Shown here: piece after piece, positions 22,516 through 33,893 of the stretch
Numbering within the stretch: the stretch's first letter is position 1
Layout of the letters: every line of letters begins with the position of its first letter
Source: Gari tellinella
Lineage: Eukaryota; Mollusca; Bivalvia; Cardiida; Psammobiidae
Direction: 5' to 3'
DNA: 64,000 nt
Assembly (NCBI GenBank): GCA_922989275.2
Contig: OV277871.1
Span: forward strand, 5,208,001 to 5,272,000
The notes under the pieces: model-generated
What the model was told of the DNA's origin: nothing
Database searches by the model: none
What the model saw: the letters and a program-made list of their open reading frames with translations, nothing else
Program-made: the position numbers and the translations under genes

Positions 22516-25500
22516 GGTATGCCAATAACATATCTCGTATTTCTCTCTTTACAGCTTGATAAGACAAATAATATAATAACAATACCAATATGCCAATAAC
22601 ATATAATTCTCTTTACATCTTGATAAGACAAATAATATAATAACAATACTAGTATGCCAGTAACATATTGTTCTCTCTTTAGAGTTTGATAAGACAAATA
22701 ATATAATAACAATACCAATATGCCAATAACATATAACTCTCTCATTACATCTTGATAAGACGAATAATATAATAACAATACTATTATGCCAGTAACATAT
22801 AATTCTCTCTTTAGAGTTTGATAAGACAAATAATATAATAACAATACCAATATGCCAATAACATATAATTCTCTCATTACATCTTGATAAGACGAATAAT
22901 ATAATAACAATACTAGTATGCCAGTAACGGATAGTTCTCTCTTCACATCTTGATAAGACAAATAATATAATAACAATACTAATATGCCAATCACATATAG
23001 TTCTCTCTTTACATCTTGATAAGAAGAAAAATATAATAACAATACCAATATGCCAATAACAGACAGTTCTCTCTTCATATCTTGATAAGACGAATAATAT
23101 AATAACAATACCAATATGCCAATAACAGATAGTTCTCTCTTCACATCTTGATAAGACAAATAATATAATAACAATACCAATATGCCAATAACATATAGTT
23201 CTCTCTTCACATCTTGATAAGACGAATGCTATAATAACAATACATTGTACTAATATGCCAATAACAGACAGTTCTCTCTTTACATTTTGATAAGACGAAT
23301 AATATAATAACAATACTAATATGCCAATAACATATAGTTATCTCTTTATATCTTGATAAGACGAATAATATAATAACAATACTAATATACCAATAACATA
23401 TAGTTCTCTTTTTACAGTTTGCTAAGACGAATAATACAATAACAATACTAATATGCCAATAACATATAGTTCTCTTTTACAGCTTGATAAGACGAATAAT
23501 AATAATATAATAATAATAATAATATTACACCAGTAACAGATAGTTCTCTCATTACGTCTTGATAAGACGAATAATATAATTACAGTACTAATATGCCAAT
23601 AACATATAGTTCTCTCTTCACATCTTGATAAGACGAATAATATAATTACACTACTAATATGCCAATAACATATAGTTCTCTCTTCACATCTTGATAAGAC
23701 GAATAATATAATTACACTACTAATATGCCAATAACATATAGTTCTCTCTTCACATCTTGATAAGACGAATAATATAATTACACTACTAATATGCCAATAA
23801 CATATAGTTCTCTCTTCACATCTTGATAAGACGAATAATATAATTACACTACTAATATGCCAATAACATATAGTTCTCTCTTCACATCTTGATAAGACGA
23901 ATAATATAATTACACTACTAATATGCCAATAACATATAGTTCTCTCTTCACATCTTGATAAGACGAATAATATAATTACACTACTAATATGCCAATAACA
24001 TATAGTTCTCTCTTCACATCTTGATAAGACGAATGCTATAATAACAATACTAATATGCCAATAACATATAGTTCTCTCTTCACATCTTGATAAGACGAAT
24101 AATATAATTACACTACTAATATGCCAATAACATATAGTTCTCTCTTCACATCTTGATAAGACGAATGCTATAATAACAATACTAATATGCCAATAACATA
24201 TAGTTCTCTCTTCACATCTTGATAAGACGAATAATATAATTACACTACTAATATGCCAATAACAGATAGTTCTCTCTTCACATCTTGATAAGACGAATAA
24301 TATAATTACACTACTAATATGCCAATAACATAATAGTTATCTCTTTATATCTTGATAAGACGAATAATATAATTACACTACTAATATGCCAATAACATAT
24401 AGTTCTCTCGTCACATCTTGATAAGACGAATCATATAATTACACTACTAATATGCCAATAACATATAGTTCTCTCTTCACATATTGATAAGACGAATGCT
24501 ATAATAACAATACTAATATGCCAATAACATATAGTTCTCTCTTCACATCTTGATAAGACGAATAATATAATTACAGTACTAATATGCCAATAACATATAG
24601 TTCTCTCTTCACATCTTGATAAGACGAATAATATAATTACACTACTAATATGCCAATAACAGACAGTTCTCTCTTCATATCTTGATAAGACGAATAATAT
24701 AATAACAATACCAATATGCCAATAACAGATAGTTCTCTCTTCACATCTTGATAAGACAAATAATATAATAACAATACCAATATGCCAATAACATATAGTT
24801 CTCTCTTCACATCTTGATAAGACGAATGCTATAATAACAATACATTGTACTAATATGCCAATAACAGACAGTTCTCTCTTTACATTTTGATAAGACGAAT
24901 AATATAATAACAATACTAATATGCCAATAACATATAGTTATCTCTTTATATCTTGATAAGACGAATAATATAATAACAATACTAATATACCAATAACATA
25001 TAGTTCTCTTTTTACAGTTTGCTAAGACGAATAATACAATAACAATACTAATATGCCAATAACATATAGTTCTCTTTTACAGCTTGATAAGACGAATAAT
25101 AATAATATAATAATAATAATAATATTACACCAGTAACAGATAGTTCTCTCATTACGTCTTGATAAGACGAATAATATAATTACAGTACTAATATGCCAAT
25201 AACATATAGTTCTCTCTTCACATCTTGATAAGACGAATAATATAATTACACTACTAATATGCCAATAACATATAGTTCTCTCTTCACATCTTGATAAGAC
25301 GAATAATATAATTACACTACTAATATGCCAATAACATATAGTTCTCTCTTCACATCTTGATAAGACGAATAATATAATTACACTACTAATATGCCAATCA
25401 CATATAGTTCTCTCTTCACATCTTGATAAGACGAATAATATAATTACACTACTAATATGCCAATAACATATAGTTCTCTCTTCACATATTGATAAGACGA

Positions 25501-25941
25501 ATAATATAATTACACTACTAATATGCCAATAACATATAGTTCTCTCTTCACATCTTGATAAGACGAATAATATAATTACACTACTAATATGCCAATAACA
25601 TAAATTTCTCTCTTCACATTTTGATAAGACGAATCATATAATTACATACTAATATGCCAATAACATATACCGTAGTTCTCTCTTTACAGCTTGATAAGAC
25701 GAATAATATAATAATAATATGTCAATAACAGAAAGTTCTCTCTTTACAGCTTGATAAAACGAATAAAATAATTATAAGAATATGCCAATAACATATAGCT
25801 CTCTATTTACAGCTTGATAAGACGAATATAATAATAATAATAATATGCCAATAACAGAAAGTTCTCTATTTACAGCTTGATAAGACGAATATAATAATAA
25901 TAATAATAATATGCCAATAACATATAGTTCTCTCTTTACAG
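22516..25941 (+). repeat. 66 bp tandem array (~52 units)
   Basis: Minisatellite with a 66 bp consensus. Key segments are CTTGATAAGACGAAT, TACTAATATGCCAATAAC and ATAGTTCTCTCTT. Edge units read TTCTCTCTTTACAG and look like 3' splice sites with a TACTAAT branch-like motif; central units have CACAT in place of ACAG. The array lies in the presumed intron after the B-box exon. Long open frames on the minus strand here are periodic artefacts. Confidence 0.95.
24641..25620 (+). repeat. 1600 bp-offset duplication inside the 66 bp array
   Basis: A run of unusual variant units repeats at an offset of exactly 1600 bp: 23061 matches 24661, 23401 matches 25001, and 23521 matches 25121. These include an insert ACATTGTACTAAT, a GCTAAGACG unit and a (TAA)n-expanded unit. 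The array therefore grew partly by a large segmental duplication. Confidence 0.85.
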
Positions 25942-26240
25942 GTTGATGCGACGATGGGATACTTATACTGCCGATTGGTGAACGGATGAAGTTTTCAAGG
26001 ACTACGTGTGATAATGCTTTGGTAGATGATATAACCCTTTATGACTTCATAAAATCTTCAACATTTATAACAGGAACGGTTTGGAAATATTGGCAAAAAT
26101 GCCTATTTTCGGGAAAACTTCTCAAGCATGTGAAACCCCGTCACTATCATACCTATTGTCTGCTTGCAAAACGTCGTCTGGTTTTACTTTTAGAGATTTA
26201 GGATCGACGTATTTTGACTGCAGAAACTTCGTTAATGGTG
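25942..26240 (+). other. Possible 3' exon of the B-box gene
   Basis: Begins right after TTCTCTCTTTACAG. The first bases (GTTGATGCGACGATGGGATA) resemble the start of each array unit (CTTGATAAGACGAATAATAT). Only 16 codons are open in the frame that would join the weak donor at 21994. Otherwise this is 3' UTR or non-genic. Confidence 0.3.
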
Positions 26241-27395
26241 TCAAACAGTTTAGCCCCTGATCGGAAGTTTAGTTATTTTGTGTCTGATCAGAATCCAGCC
26301 GTCTGCAAAGACGAGAGTTGTTAGGTTTAGCGGGGAAGAGGCTATCATTCACTGCCATATCCCGAGTACACTTGTTATTTGCAAACGCGGTGTCTAATCA
26401 GGATCCAAACTGTTTGACATTTAAGGATGTCGGACTGTCTTTTTTAGCACTATGAAATTTCTGAAAAATTTTACGAACTCATTTTCAAAAAAATGTTAAG
26501 AACTCATTTTTGGTGAATGCATACAGTAATAAAATACTATTTTCCCGGGAAATAATTGGATTTTCGTTCCAGAAGGGACTTTTTAAGTTTTATGTCCTAT
26601 TCGTAGTTTACAGCATACACTGTTTTCATAGGTAGGTTGCATTTTGTTACATCCGATTTCATTTCAATTTCTCAGAATATAAGCATGAAATTTTCATGGT
26701 AGTACAGTTTTAGTATAAATTATAGATAACTTAATAGATAAAATGAATTTTTTTTGAAAAAAAAATTTTTTTGGTAAAAATACACCAAAAATTGAAAAAA
26801 TGAGAAAAAATGGATTTTTTAGATAAAATGATCTATATCTTTTTTAAAAGTTACGGGACCCTGTGTTTTTATTTGCTATTTCACTAAAATTTTATGTTTG
26901 CAAGCCTAAAAACAACAAATAAAAAATTTGGTAATTAGTTTGCTACAATTTGTAGGGCAATTTTCACTGTGCCTTATTCTCCCATTATTAAAAAGTGGGT
27001 GGGGTAAATTTTACTCCTTTCCGGTAAAATCAAACATTTTTATTTTGGATCTTGAAAAAACATTATTTTCAGGGTTTATTCTTACTATGGTAATATAAAT
27101 TAGGATACTTTTTGTACAAATAGATTGTTAAAATAAAGATTGAAAAACAGATAGTACAAAAATGTAAGTTTTTATGAAGCTTCAATTTTAGGGGGGTAGC
27201 CTTGAAAAATCTCAAATTGTGCAAAAGAAAGGTCCGGTACCCCCACTTTTTTCACCCGGCGTCTGATCAGGGCCAAAACTATTCGACACTCTTATCGATA
27301 TATATTAAGTCATACAACCTGAAATCTAATTTTGAAACGTCTCTGCAGACAACAATACTGAAGCAGACGACAATAAAGCGGTGAAGGGGTAAAAT
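26240..27395. mobile_element. Hairpin-module fragments around an AT-rich block
   Basis: Module fragments at 26245-26310, 26385-26420 and 27250-27290. Between them 26440-27230 is AT-rich with homopolymer A/T runs and no ORF or repeat that I recognise; it may be an insertion splitting one family C element. Confidence 0.4.
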
Positions 27396-27571
27396 CTCCC
27401 GAACAATTTGTACATGAAAGGGTTAGGCAGTGAATGGGTGTGTATTATATTTCACAAAGTATTTAAAAGACGTCAAACACCAATATGTCTTATTGTTTAA
27501 CAATTTCACGCTAGATCAAAACTCTTACAAACAGTATATATATCTTATGTGTACACCAACTCTTGTATTAA

Positions 27572-28350
27572 CCCTTTCACTCTCAATGACGCTTAATAGC
27601 GCGTTTACAAACGGTTTGGGTCCTGATCAGACGCCGCGTAATGGCAGCCCTGAAACATTTAGAGTGGGATATCTGCTAAGTTTTATCCTGAAAACTTAGG
27701 TTTACATATAATATTATCACTACTAGCGGTTGATTTTTTTCTCTAAAAAATGTCTTCATTAATTAAACGTAAACACTTCTTTAATATATGTTTGTTACAT
27801 TGTTAAGTTTTATTTAAACGTGTTATGGGTTTATCGTATGGTTATATAGTTTTGCTATTCATTATGATGTGAAATATTTTGAGTAAGCATGAATAAATGT
27901 GACTTACTACGCCGTTATCCGATTAGTCTATTAAATAAATATGCATTTTACGTTTGTAATTCACTCCTCCAATCAAGAGAATGGTTCCATCTTATAAATT
28001 CATGAATATGCAACACAACAAATCTTTACTATTTCCTAGCAGATGATAACTTAAAGCAGAATGCTCCTTAAGGAACACTCTGCTTTACTTTCAATCTGCT
28101 TTAAGTGATCATCTGTCTTCACAACTAGAAACAGACTATGGGTTAAAGGGTACGTTTTGTTAACCCTCATGGGCGAATTCATTTATTTTAGCAAACAGTT
28201 TGGATCCAGATGAGACTCTGAGTAACCTGGCCTCTCATCAGGATCCATACTGGTTGACATGCTGATGATTTTTTAAAAAGAACTTTGAACATTGTTGCAG
28301 ATGACGAAGTTTGCAGACGACACTACACAGTTTGCAGAAGGCTAAATAAT
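27572..28350. mobile_element. Family C fragment, family A MITE, family C fragment
   Basis: 27572-27660 (TTAACCCTTTCACTCTCAA end and CCTGATCAGACGCCGCGTAA), 27933-28151 (family A, CTCCTTAAGGAACACTCTGC hairpin), and 28155-28345 (CAAACAGTTTGGATCCAGAT hairpin). 27661-27932 shows nothing. Confidence 0.7.
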
Positions 28351-28749
28351 AAATGTGTGTTACTAGGTAGGTGTTCAGTAAAATGCAATTGAATTTGTTA
28401 TGAGGTTATTCTTTAGATGTTGTTAAGTTTATCAAGTACATGTATCCAAATAATAATCTTCATTATTTTGTTTGCACAAATTCGTTTTATTTTGGATTAT
28501 ATCGTTATTGCACAAAACAAACGGCTCGTTTTCGCCGGTGTTTGGATATCAACCGTTTTCATTTATAAAATTTGAAAGGTGTTTTAACTTTAAAGAAACA
28601 TTGATTTGCGTGTCTTACGGTTTGACTGAATACACATTGTTGCTAGGAGTGTGAAAACAGCTTGAATCCTGATCTGGATAAAAACTATTTGCAAATGTTG
28701 GATTGGTCGGACTTGTAGTGAGTGTAGGAATTACAGTAACCGTTCACCC

Positions 28750-29124
28750 CACAGATACTTGACATATACATCTAGATCTATTACAAAAAAGAAAAACAAT
28801 TTTTTTTTACTTCTATTAGGCTATAGATTTTTTTTGGTAATATATCTAGATGTATACCTGTGGTTCACCCGACTGGCACTTATAGCGGAATTCAACTCTA
28901 TCACTGTTTCCTCAACCATTCAATTTCACACCCTTCACTGTCTTATGCAGAGTACAGCGGTTAATTTCAAACAGTTAGGATCCAAGGTTATAAAGCTTTT
29001 GAGCTGAGTCTGGAGAAGTTCTCAAGCATTTGATTGGTCAGATTTGAGCCAAGGCTCAAATCTGACCAATCAAATGCTTGAAAACTGTATCAGACTCAGC
29101 TCAAAAGCTTTATTACATTGGACC
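28750..29124. mobile_element. Family K copy and nested family G
   Basis: 28750-28862 is a family K copy (CACAGATACTTGACATATAC). At 28982-29122 a family G palindrome splits a GATC hairpin module: CAAACAGTTAGGATCCAAGG before and TTGGACCCCGATTGGACG after. Confidence 0.7.
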
Positions 29125-29399
29125 CCGATTGGACGTCGCGCAACATGGCATCTATAAGCAGGCTTCAAACTGTTGACACTCATTACGATATTACTTTTGT
29201 CTTAACGGTATTTCAGTCAATATTGCAACGTCCAGCTAATTACAGATGGAGGAAGACCCCAGAAGTTTATGACACTCACGAAAACAATATACATGTATAG
29301 GAGTATTATTGTAGTCCATACTTATATATGTATTCATGTCGTGTATACAATAAATAAATATATAAAACGACATGAGTTTGTGAAATATTAATTAAACCT

Positions 29400-29640
29400 C
29401 TATAACTCATTCACCCCTGACACTTTTAATGGACAATTCCAAAATAAGTCTAGTCCATTTTTGACTTAGGGTTGATTTTAACAATACATTTCAAAATGAC
29501 AAACAGTAAAGACCCTGATCAGAGGGATCCTTAAGGAGCCCTCTAATCAGGGTCTACACTGTTTGCATATGACAAGTGTAATACTCTCAGGTCGAGTATA
29601 CTCGTCGCTAGGATTGGATGTGATAACTAGAGTCGTCTTA
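29400..29640. mobile_element. Family D MITE
   Basis: Hairpin GACCCTGATCAGAGGGATCC with arms inside ATTTCAAAATGACAAACAG. The right end decays into CGCTAGGATTGG. 29641-30007 shows nothing recognised. Confidence 0.75.
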
Positions 29641-30007
29641 ACTAATTCACCATTGAAACTTCAATCGGATAAATCGAGATTCCAATTCAGTGCAGTCAAG
29701 TTTGGACTATACTTAGGATAGTATTTTACGATATGTACTCTACGAAGAGAGACGGGTAATTCAGTCGTCTAAGGCAAGGGGTGTAAATTTATAGGAAACT
29801 TTTCATTACATTTTTAACCGTTGATACCTGTATTTGCATTTCATTTATACACCCTAGACCCGTCTTGCAAAACGCCGTACGACAAAAACGGTCTTAAAAG
29901 TGGTCTCCACTCATGAATGAATATAGGCTATGGACTTTTCAATTACCAATGTATCAAATTACTGGCAGTATTACACTCATTGTATAGGTTTATTTAGTGA
30001 ATTGTGC

Positions 30008-30366
30008 ATACAGTGCTACCAACAACGGCCCGCCAAACAATAACTCCCTCCTTGCAACAACGCTTGCCACTGTTTCCCATGACAATTATGTCTTACCGTT
30101 TCATTGTTACAATAGCGTCTGCTTAAAATTGTTGTGTGCTGCTTTTCTCAGTTATAATAATAATATTGGATATTTTGACAAAAAGTCATACAGACGAGTG
30201 GCAAACAGCTTAAATCCAGATCAGATGCCGCGTTATTCAAGCGGTTTGCAAATGTAAGCACAGCACTCTAAGGATATTATTTTCCCTACCTATAAAGACT
30301 CCCTCAGAACAATACACACACTCTTTGTCTCCCATTTGGTGCTGTTGTAGAGAGAGAACACTATGT
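30008..30366. mobile_element. Family F MITE, degraded
   Basis: GTGCTACCAACAACGGCC..GTTGTAGAGAGAGAACACTA ends; the hairpin is half lost (CAGATCAGATGCCGCGTTAT). Confidence 0.65.
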
Positions 30367-30884
30367 AACTTGAACCCTTTCGCCACTGTTGGCAACGACA
30401 GATGCATTGCAAAGTTAACCATTTTTTATCGTCTGCTTTAACCAGTTCATTGCCAGTATATCCTGTGTTTTAAAGGTGACTGATTATTTAAAAGTAAGAT
30501 TTAAACACGAATGAATAACAAAAAAAAGAGTTGTTATTCATTCGTGATTTAAAGCAGTTTGATAGCGAAAGTATCTGTATCAGTGTCAAACAGTTGGATC
30601 TTGATCAGACGCCACATAATATTCTATGAAAGAAAAAAAATCAAAAGGCCAAAACTTCAGTCAAAAGGTTCCTAAGCCTAAGTGGACACATCTATATAAT
30701 ATTGTTTAACGTATGAAGCAACAAATCTCCAATAGTGTAGGAGTTAGCTGCACAAAGACAAACAATACATCAATGTCTTGGACCCATAATTGTTTTGTGT
30801 TATTGCAAGAAATGCCTGAATGGAGTCTGATCAGACACCAAGCTACTCTACATCTAATCTGGATTGTACATACAAATGTACTGA

Positions 30885-31275
30885 AAAACCTCTTACGACC
30901 ACTCATTTGTGTTTATTATTGTGTTTACTATAGATGACTGTGTAAAGCAAGGTGACAACAGAAAGCTCCTTCAGGCAGGGCTGCCATTTATCCGGATTTT
31001 TTCGAAATCTTTTGGATTTTTATCCTAGCAGATCGTAGCTTACAGTAAAGTAGAATGCGCCTTAAGGTGCATTCGGCTTTACTTTCAACATGCTTTAAGT
31101 AATCACAGTTGAAAAATAGAAAATTTGGAAATCTTAGGATTTTTCATGATATGGCAGCCCTGTTCAGGGGCCTTCTGCTTTACTGTCACCTTTGTTTTAA
31201 GCTCTCACCTGCCATTTATACAACCAATAAGCCTTCATTTTGATCAAATGGTCTTAATAGAGAGATTTTACTGCT
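30885..31275. mobile_element. Triple nest: family B > hAT-like > family A
   Basis: Family B ends AAAAACCTCTTACGACCACT and AATAGAGAGATTTTACTG. Its hairpin is split at 30975-31164 by an element with CAGGGCTGCCAT ends and TTCAGG on both sides. That insert contains a family A fragment (31022-31117). Confidence 0.75.
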
Positions 31276-31287
31276 TTTGCAATGATA

Positions 31288-31443
31288 CAGTAAAAACTCG
31301 ATTCTACAAACTCGCATTAGTTCGAACATACCCATATTTCAAAGTTAAAACGTGGCTTAGCCACTTTTTTGACTTAACCGAGATCAACTTATCAAAATTT
31401 AACTTACGAAAGATCGATTTAAACGAGTTCGTAGTATCGACTG
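31288..31443. mobile_element. Family E MITE
   Basis: TA-CAGTAAAAACTCGATTCTAC..TCGTAGTATCGACTG-TA, with interior ATACCCATATTTCAAAGTTA. Confidence 0.8.
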
Positions 31444-31823
31444 TACTTCTTAGAGTAAAGGTATTTTAGTGGAATATAATGTTTCATTCCCTATATTGTC
31501 AATAAACTATGAAACTCATAAAATGTTTTGGCAATATAAAGCAACACCAAGAGTTTGAGTACAATTACATTTATTTAGCAGTGGTTAATTTGCAAAATCA
31601 CCTATCAATTCAAACAACAGGAATTCCATGTCACGAGTTGTCTTGCCGATACAAAGAGGCAAACATAAGACTTTAGTATTGTCATAAGAAATTGCAAAAC
31701 TTAATATTGGGAGCCAAATCCAAAAGTTTGTCACCACCAAACAGCCCAAAAAACGTATCACAGCAGTAGTGTTTTCAATTACCACTGTTAGCAGTTTGTG
31801 CCCCGTGTGCAGCGTGCAGAGTA

Positions 31824-32043
31824 CAGTAGAGAAAACATTTTCTTTCCAAATAACTGCGTTTACCCTAAAACTATTATTTTCATTACAAAAAGTTTGGAGC
31901 CAGATCAGACGCGTAACCCGGCGTCTGATCAGCCTCCAAAATGTTTGCCACTCAAATTAAACTGGTAGTCAAAAGGTTGTAATTTTCTCTATTTCATTGA
32001 AAGGCGTTTGCGTTTAAAGGAAAGAATTAGGTTTTTTCCACTG
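31824..32043. mobile_element. Family C1 MITE
   Basis: TA-CAGTAGAGAAAACATTTTC..TTTTTTCCACTG-TA with hairpin GGAGCCAGATCAGACGCGTA. The next 55 bp match the flank of the C1 copy beside RNASEH2B exon 5. Confidence 0.8.
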
Positions 32044-32198
32044 TATTTCAGACCGGTAGCCAACTCGCAATTGATGGCCATCGATTTCTTTGCTGAACTC
32101 ATCACAGTCTCACAGACGCTTCTGGCTCCCAGCAAATCAAAAACTGATTAGGCATGCCATTTTCATCATGAAGTGATAAATCTTCCAAGTATATAACA

Positions 32199-32899
32199 AG
32201 AGGGCCATTATGGCCCTAATTCGCTCAACTGGTATCCCATGGTTACGGTCATTGTGACATTAAAATTGGGCAGGTTGAAAAAGAAATAAGTTTATAGTTT
32301 TAATTTAGGTCATATAAGGAAAACCTTAACAACCCACTGGAAGCATTATTTTTAAAGCTAGAAAAATTGGTTTTGCAAATCCTATAGAGGAAAACTTGCC
32401 CCACCACTGGCGGCCATGTTTTTAAGCTAGGACAATTATTTTAAAAAATCTGGTAGAGGGTCATCTATGGATCATTGGTGTGAAACAACTTTCAAAATCG
32501 GACCAATGGTTTCAGACAAGAAGATTTTCAAAGTTTTCACAATAAAGCCATATAAGGAAAATTTGCCCCATCCACTGGTGGCCATGTTTTTTGAGGTAGA
32601 AAAATTATTTCAAGAAATCTGATAAAAAGTCACCCATGGATCATTACCGGTAATTTTTGACAAGTAGATTTTAAGGTTTTTTCAATTGATTGCCATGGCA
32701 ACCACAGTTTTAATCGCATGACCTATATTTGAAGAAATCTGAGAGATTACCCTACAAGGAACAATCCTATCAAGTTTAAAAAAAATTGATCCAATGGTTT
32801 CCAAGAAGATCTTTAAAGACAAAAGATGTTGACGGACGGACGACAAATACAGGGCGATCACAATAGCTCACCTTGGCACTTTGTGCCAAATAAGCTAAA
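32199..32899 (+). mobile_element. Pearl-like element
   Basis: Starts ACAAGAGGGCCATTATGGCC and ends with GACGGACGGACGACAAATAC, then an AGCTCACCTTGGCAC/GTGCCAAATAAGCT hairpin and AAAAAT. Two or three degenerate core units contain GGCCATGTTTT. 32900-33333 shows nothing recognised. Confidence 0.7.
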
Positions 32900-33333
32900 A
32901 ATCTGTAACAAGCCGCTAGTCCATAATTTCTATTTTAAAACTGTTATGATTTATGTAATAATAGCACTTTAATTAAGGCAATAGGAATAAAAACATGCAA
33001 TTACTATGAACACAGTATGGTGATCATAATGGTCAGTTTGACTGTACTGTACGAGGTAAGGAATGACTATAAAACAGTCTACACACCATCTGTCATTTAC
33101 CTGAGTCATAGCTCAAGACAATCACTAGTATCCTAATGTTGTCAACAAAGCCTATGCTGTCGCTACTTATTAGAAATGATTTAGAATCAACCATTAGAGC
33201 AAATTCTAATGAAGTCACATCTCAGAACATGGTCAAGAAATAAAGGGGAGTATTTTGGCATTTGTCAATCTATATGCAGCATTTACAAACTGTATTATTA
33301 AGGAGTAAGCTTGTCTTATACATAGTTACATAT

Positions 33334-33715
33334 AGTGTATACCCTGATCAGAGGACACCTAAAAGAGTCCTCTGATCAGAGACTGCATTTTCCCCAATTT
33401 GTAATATATTGCAGAAAACAATGCCAAAGAGTCGTAAATGGACTAGACTAGATTGGAATGGTCCATTTGAAGTTTCAGGTACTTGTCTTTAATAAGAGAT
33501 CTCAATGCTTATTCAAAGAGTTGTAACAAGTTCTATTTTATACAGTCATAAATATGCTCCATAAGAGACATTTTTGTATCCTAGCAGATGGTAGCTTAAA
33601 GAAGACTAAACGTAAAGCAGAATGTGCTTTGAGGCACATTCTGCTATACTTTCAACCTGCTTTAAGTCATTACCTGTCTTCAAAACTAGAAACAAGCTGT
33701 GAGGTAATGGGTTAA
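33334..33715. mobile_element. Family D then family A MITE, downstream of RNASEH2B
   Basis: 33334-33490 (hairpin CCCTGATCAGAGGACACCTA) and 33500-33715 (family A, GAGGTAATGGGTTAA end). They lie 83-464 bp past the RNASEH2B stop, possibly in its 3' UTR. Confidence 0.7.
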
Positions 33716-33797
33716 CTACACGTGGGTCACTCAACGCTGACATTTGGCTGTATAGAGTTTAACTCCTCCATGTTATGTTACTACTGGTCACTACTAG

Positions 33798-33893
33798 TCA
33801 AGTTTTTGATTTGGGAGAGAAGAAACTCATCATGCTCTTCATGCCTTTCTTGTCCACTTTGTCCAGCTTCTTCTGGGACGCCGTCATCTTTGT
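33798..33893 (-). CDS. RNASEH2B: RNASEH2B exon 11 with PIP box
   Basis: Residues 293-323 and the TGA stop. The acceptor is TTATTTAG. TKMTASQKKLDKVDKKGMKS is followed by MMSFFSPKSKT. M310, M313, F316 and F317 fit the PCNA-interacting pattern at the human C-terminus (MKSIDTFF). Confidence 0.92.
   Translation of the reverse strand, partial: TKMTASQKKLDKVDKKGMKSMMSFFSPKSKT

Noticed and set aside
22371..23313. Minus-strand ORFs of 279 and 254 codons across the array
   Set aside because: 66 bp is divisible by three, so a frame without stops stays open through all units. The peptides are simple repeats of one unit in shifted frames, with no sign of real coding.
24431..24913. 160-codon repeat ORF
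   Set aside because: Same periodic artefact as above, and largely the 1600 bp duplicate of it.
22516..25941. CRISPR-like appearance of the 66 bp array
   Set aside because: Units are contiguous and similar over their full length, with no unique spacers; the setting is an animal genome.
31585..31785. 66-codon minus-strand ORF followed by AATAAA
   Set aside because: The polyadenylation-like signal 10 bases after the stop is interesting, but the peptide is unrecognised, short and without a convincing acceptor. It could be 3' sequence downstream of RNASEH2B.
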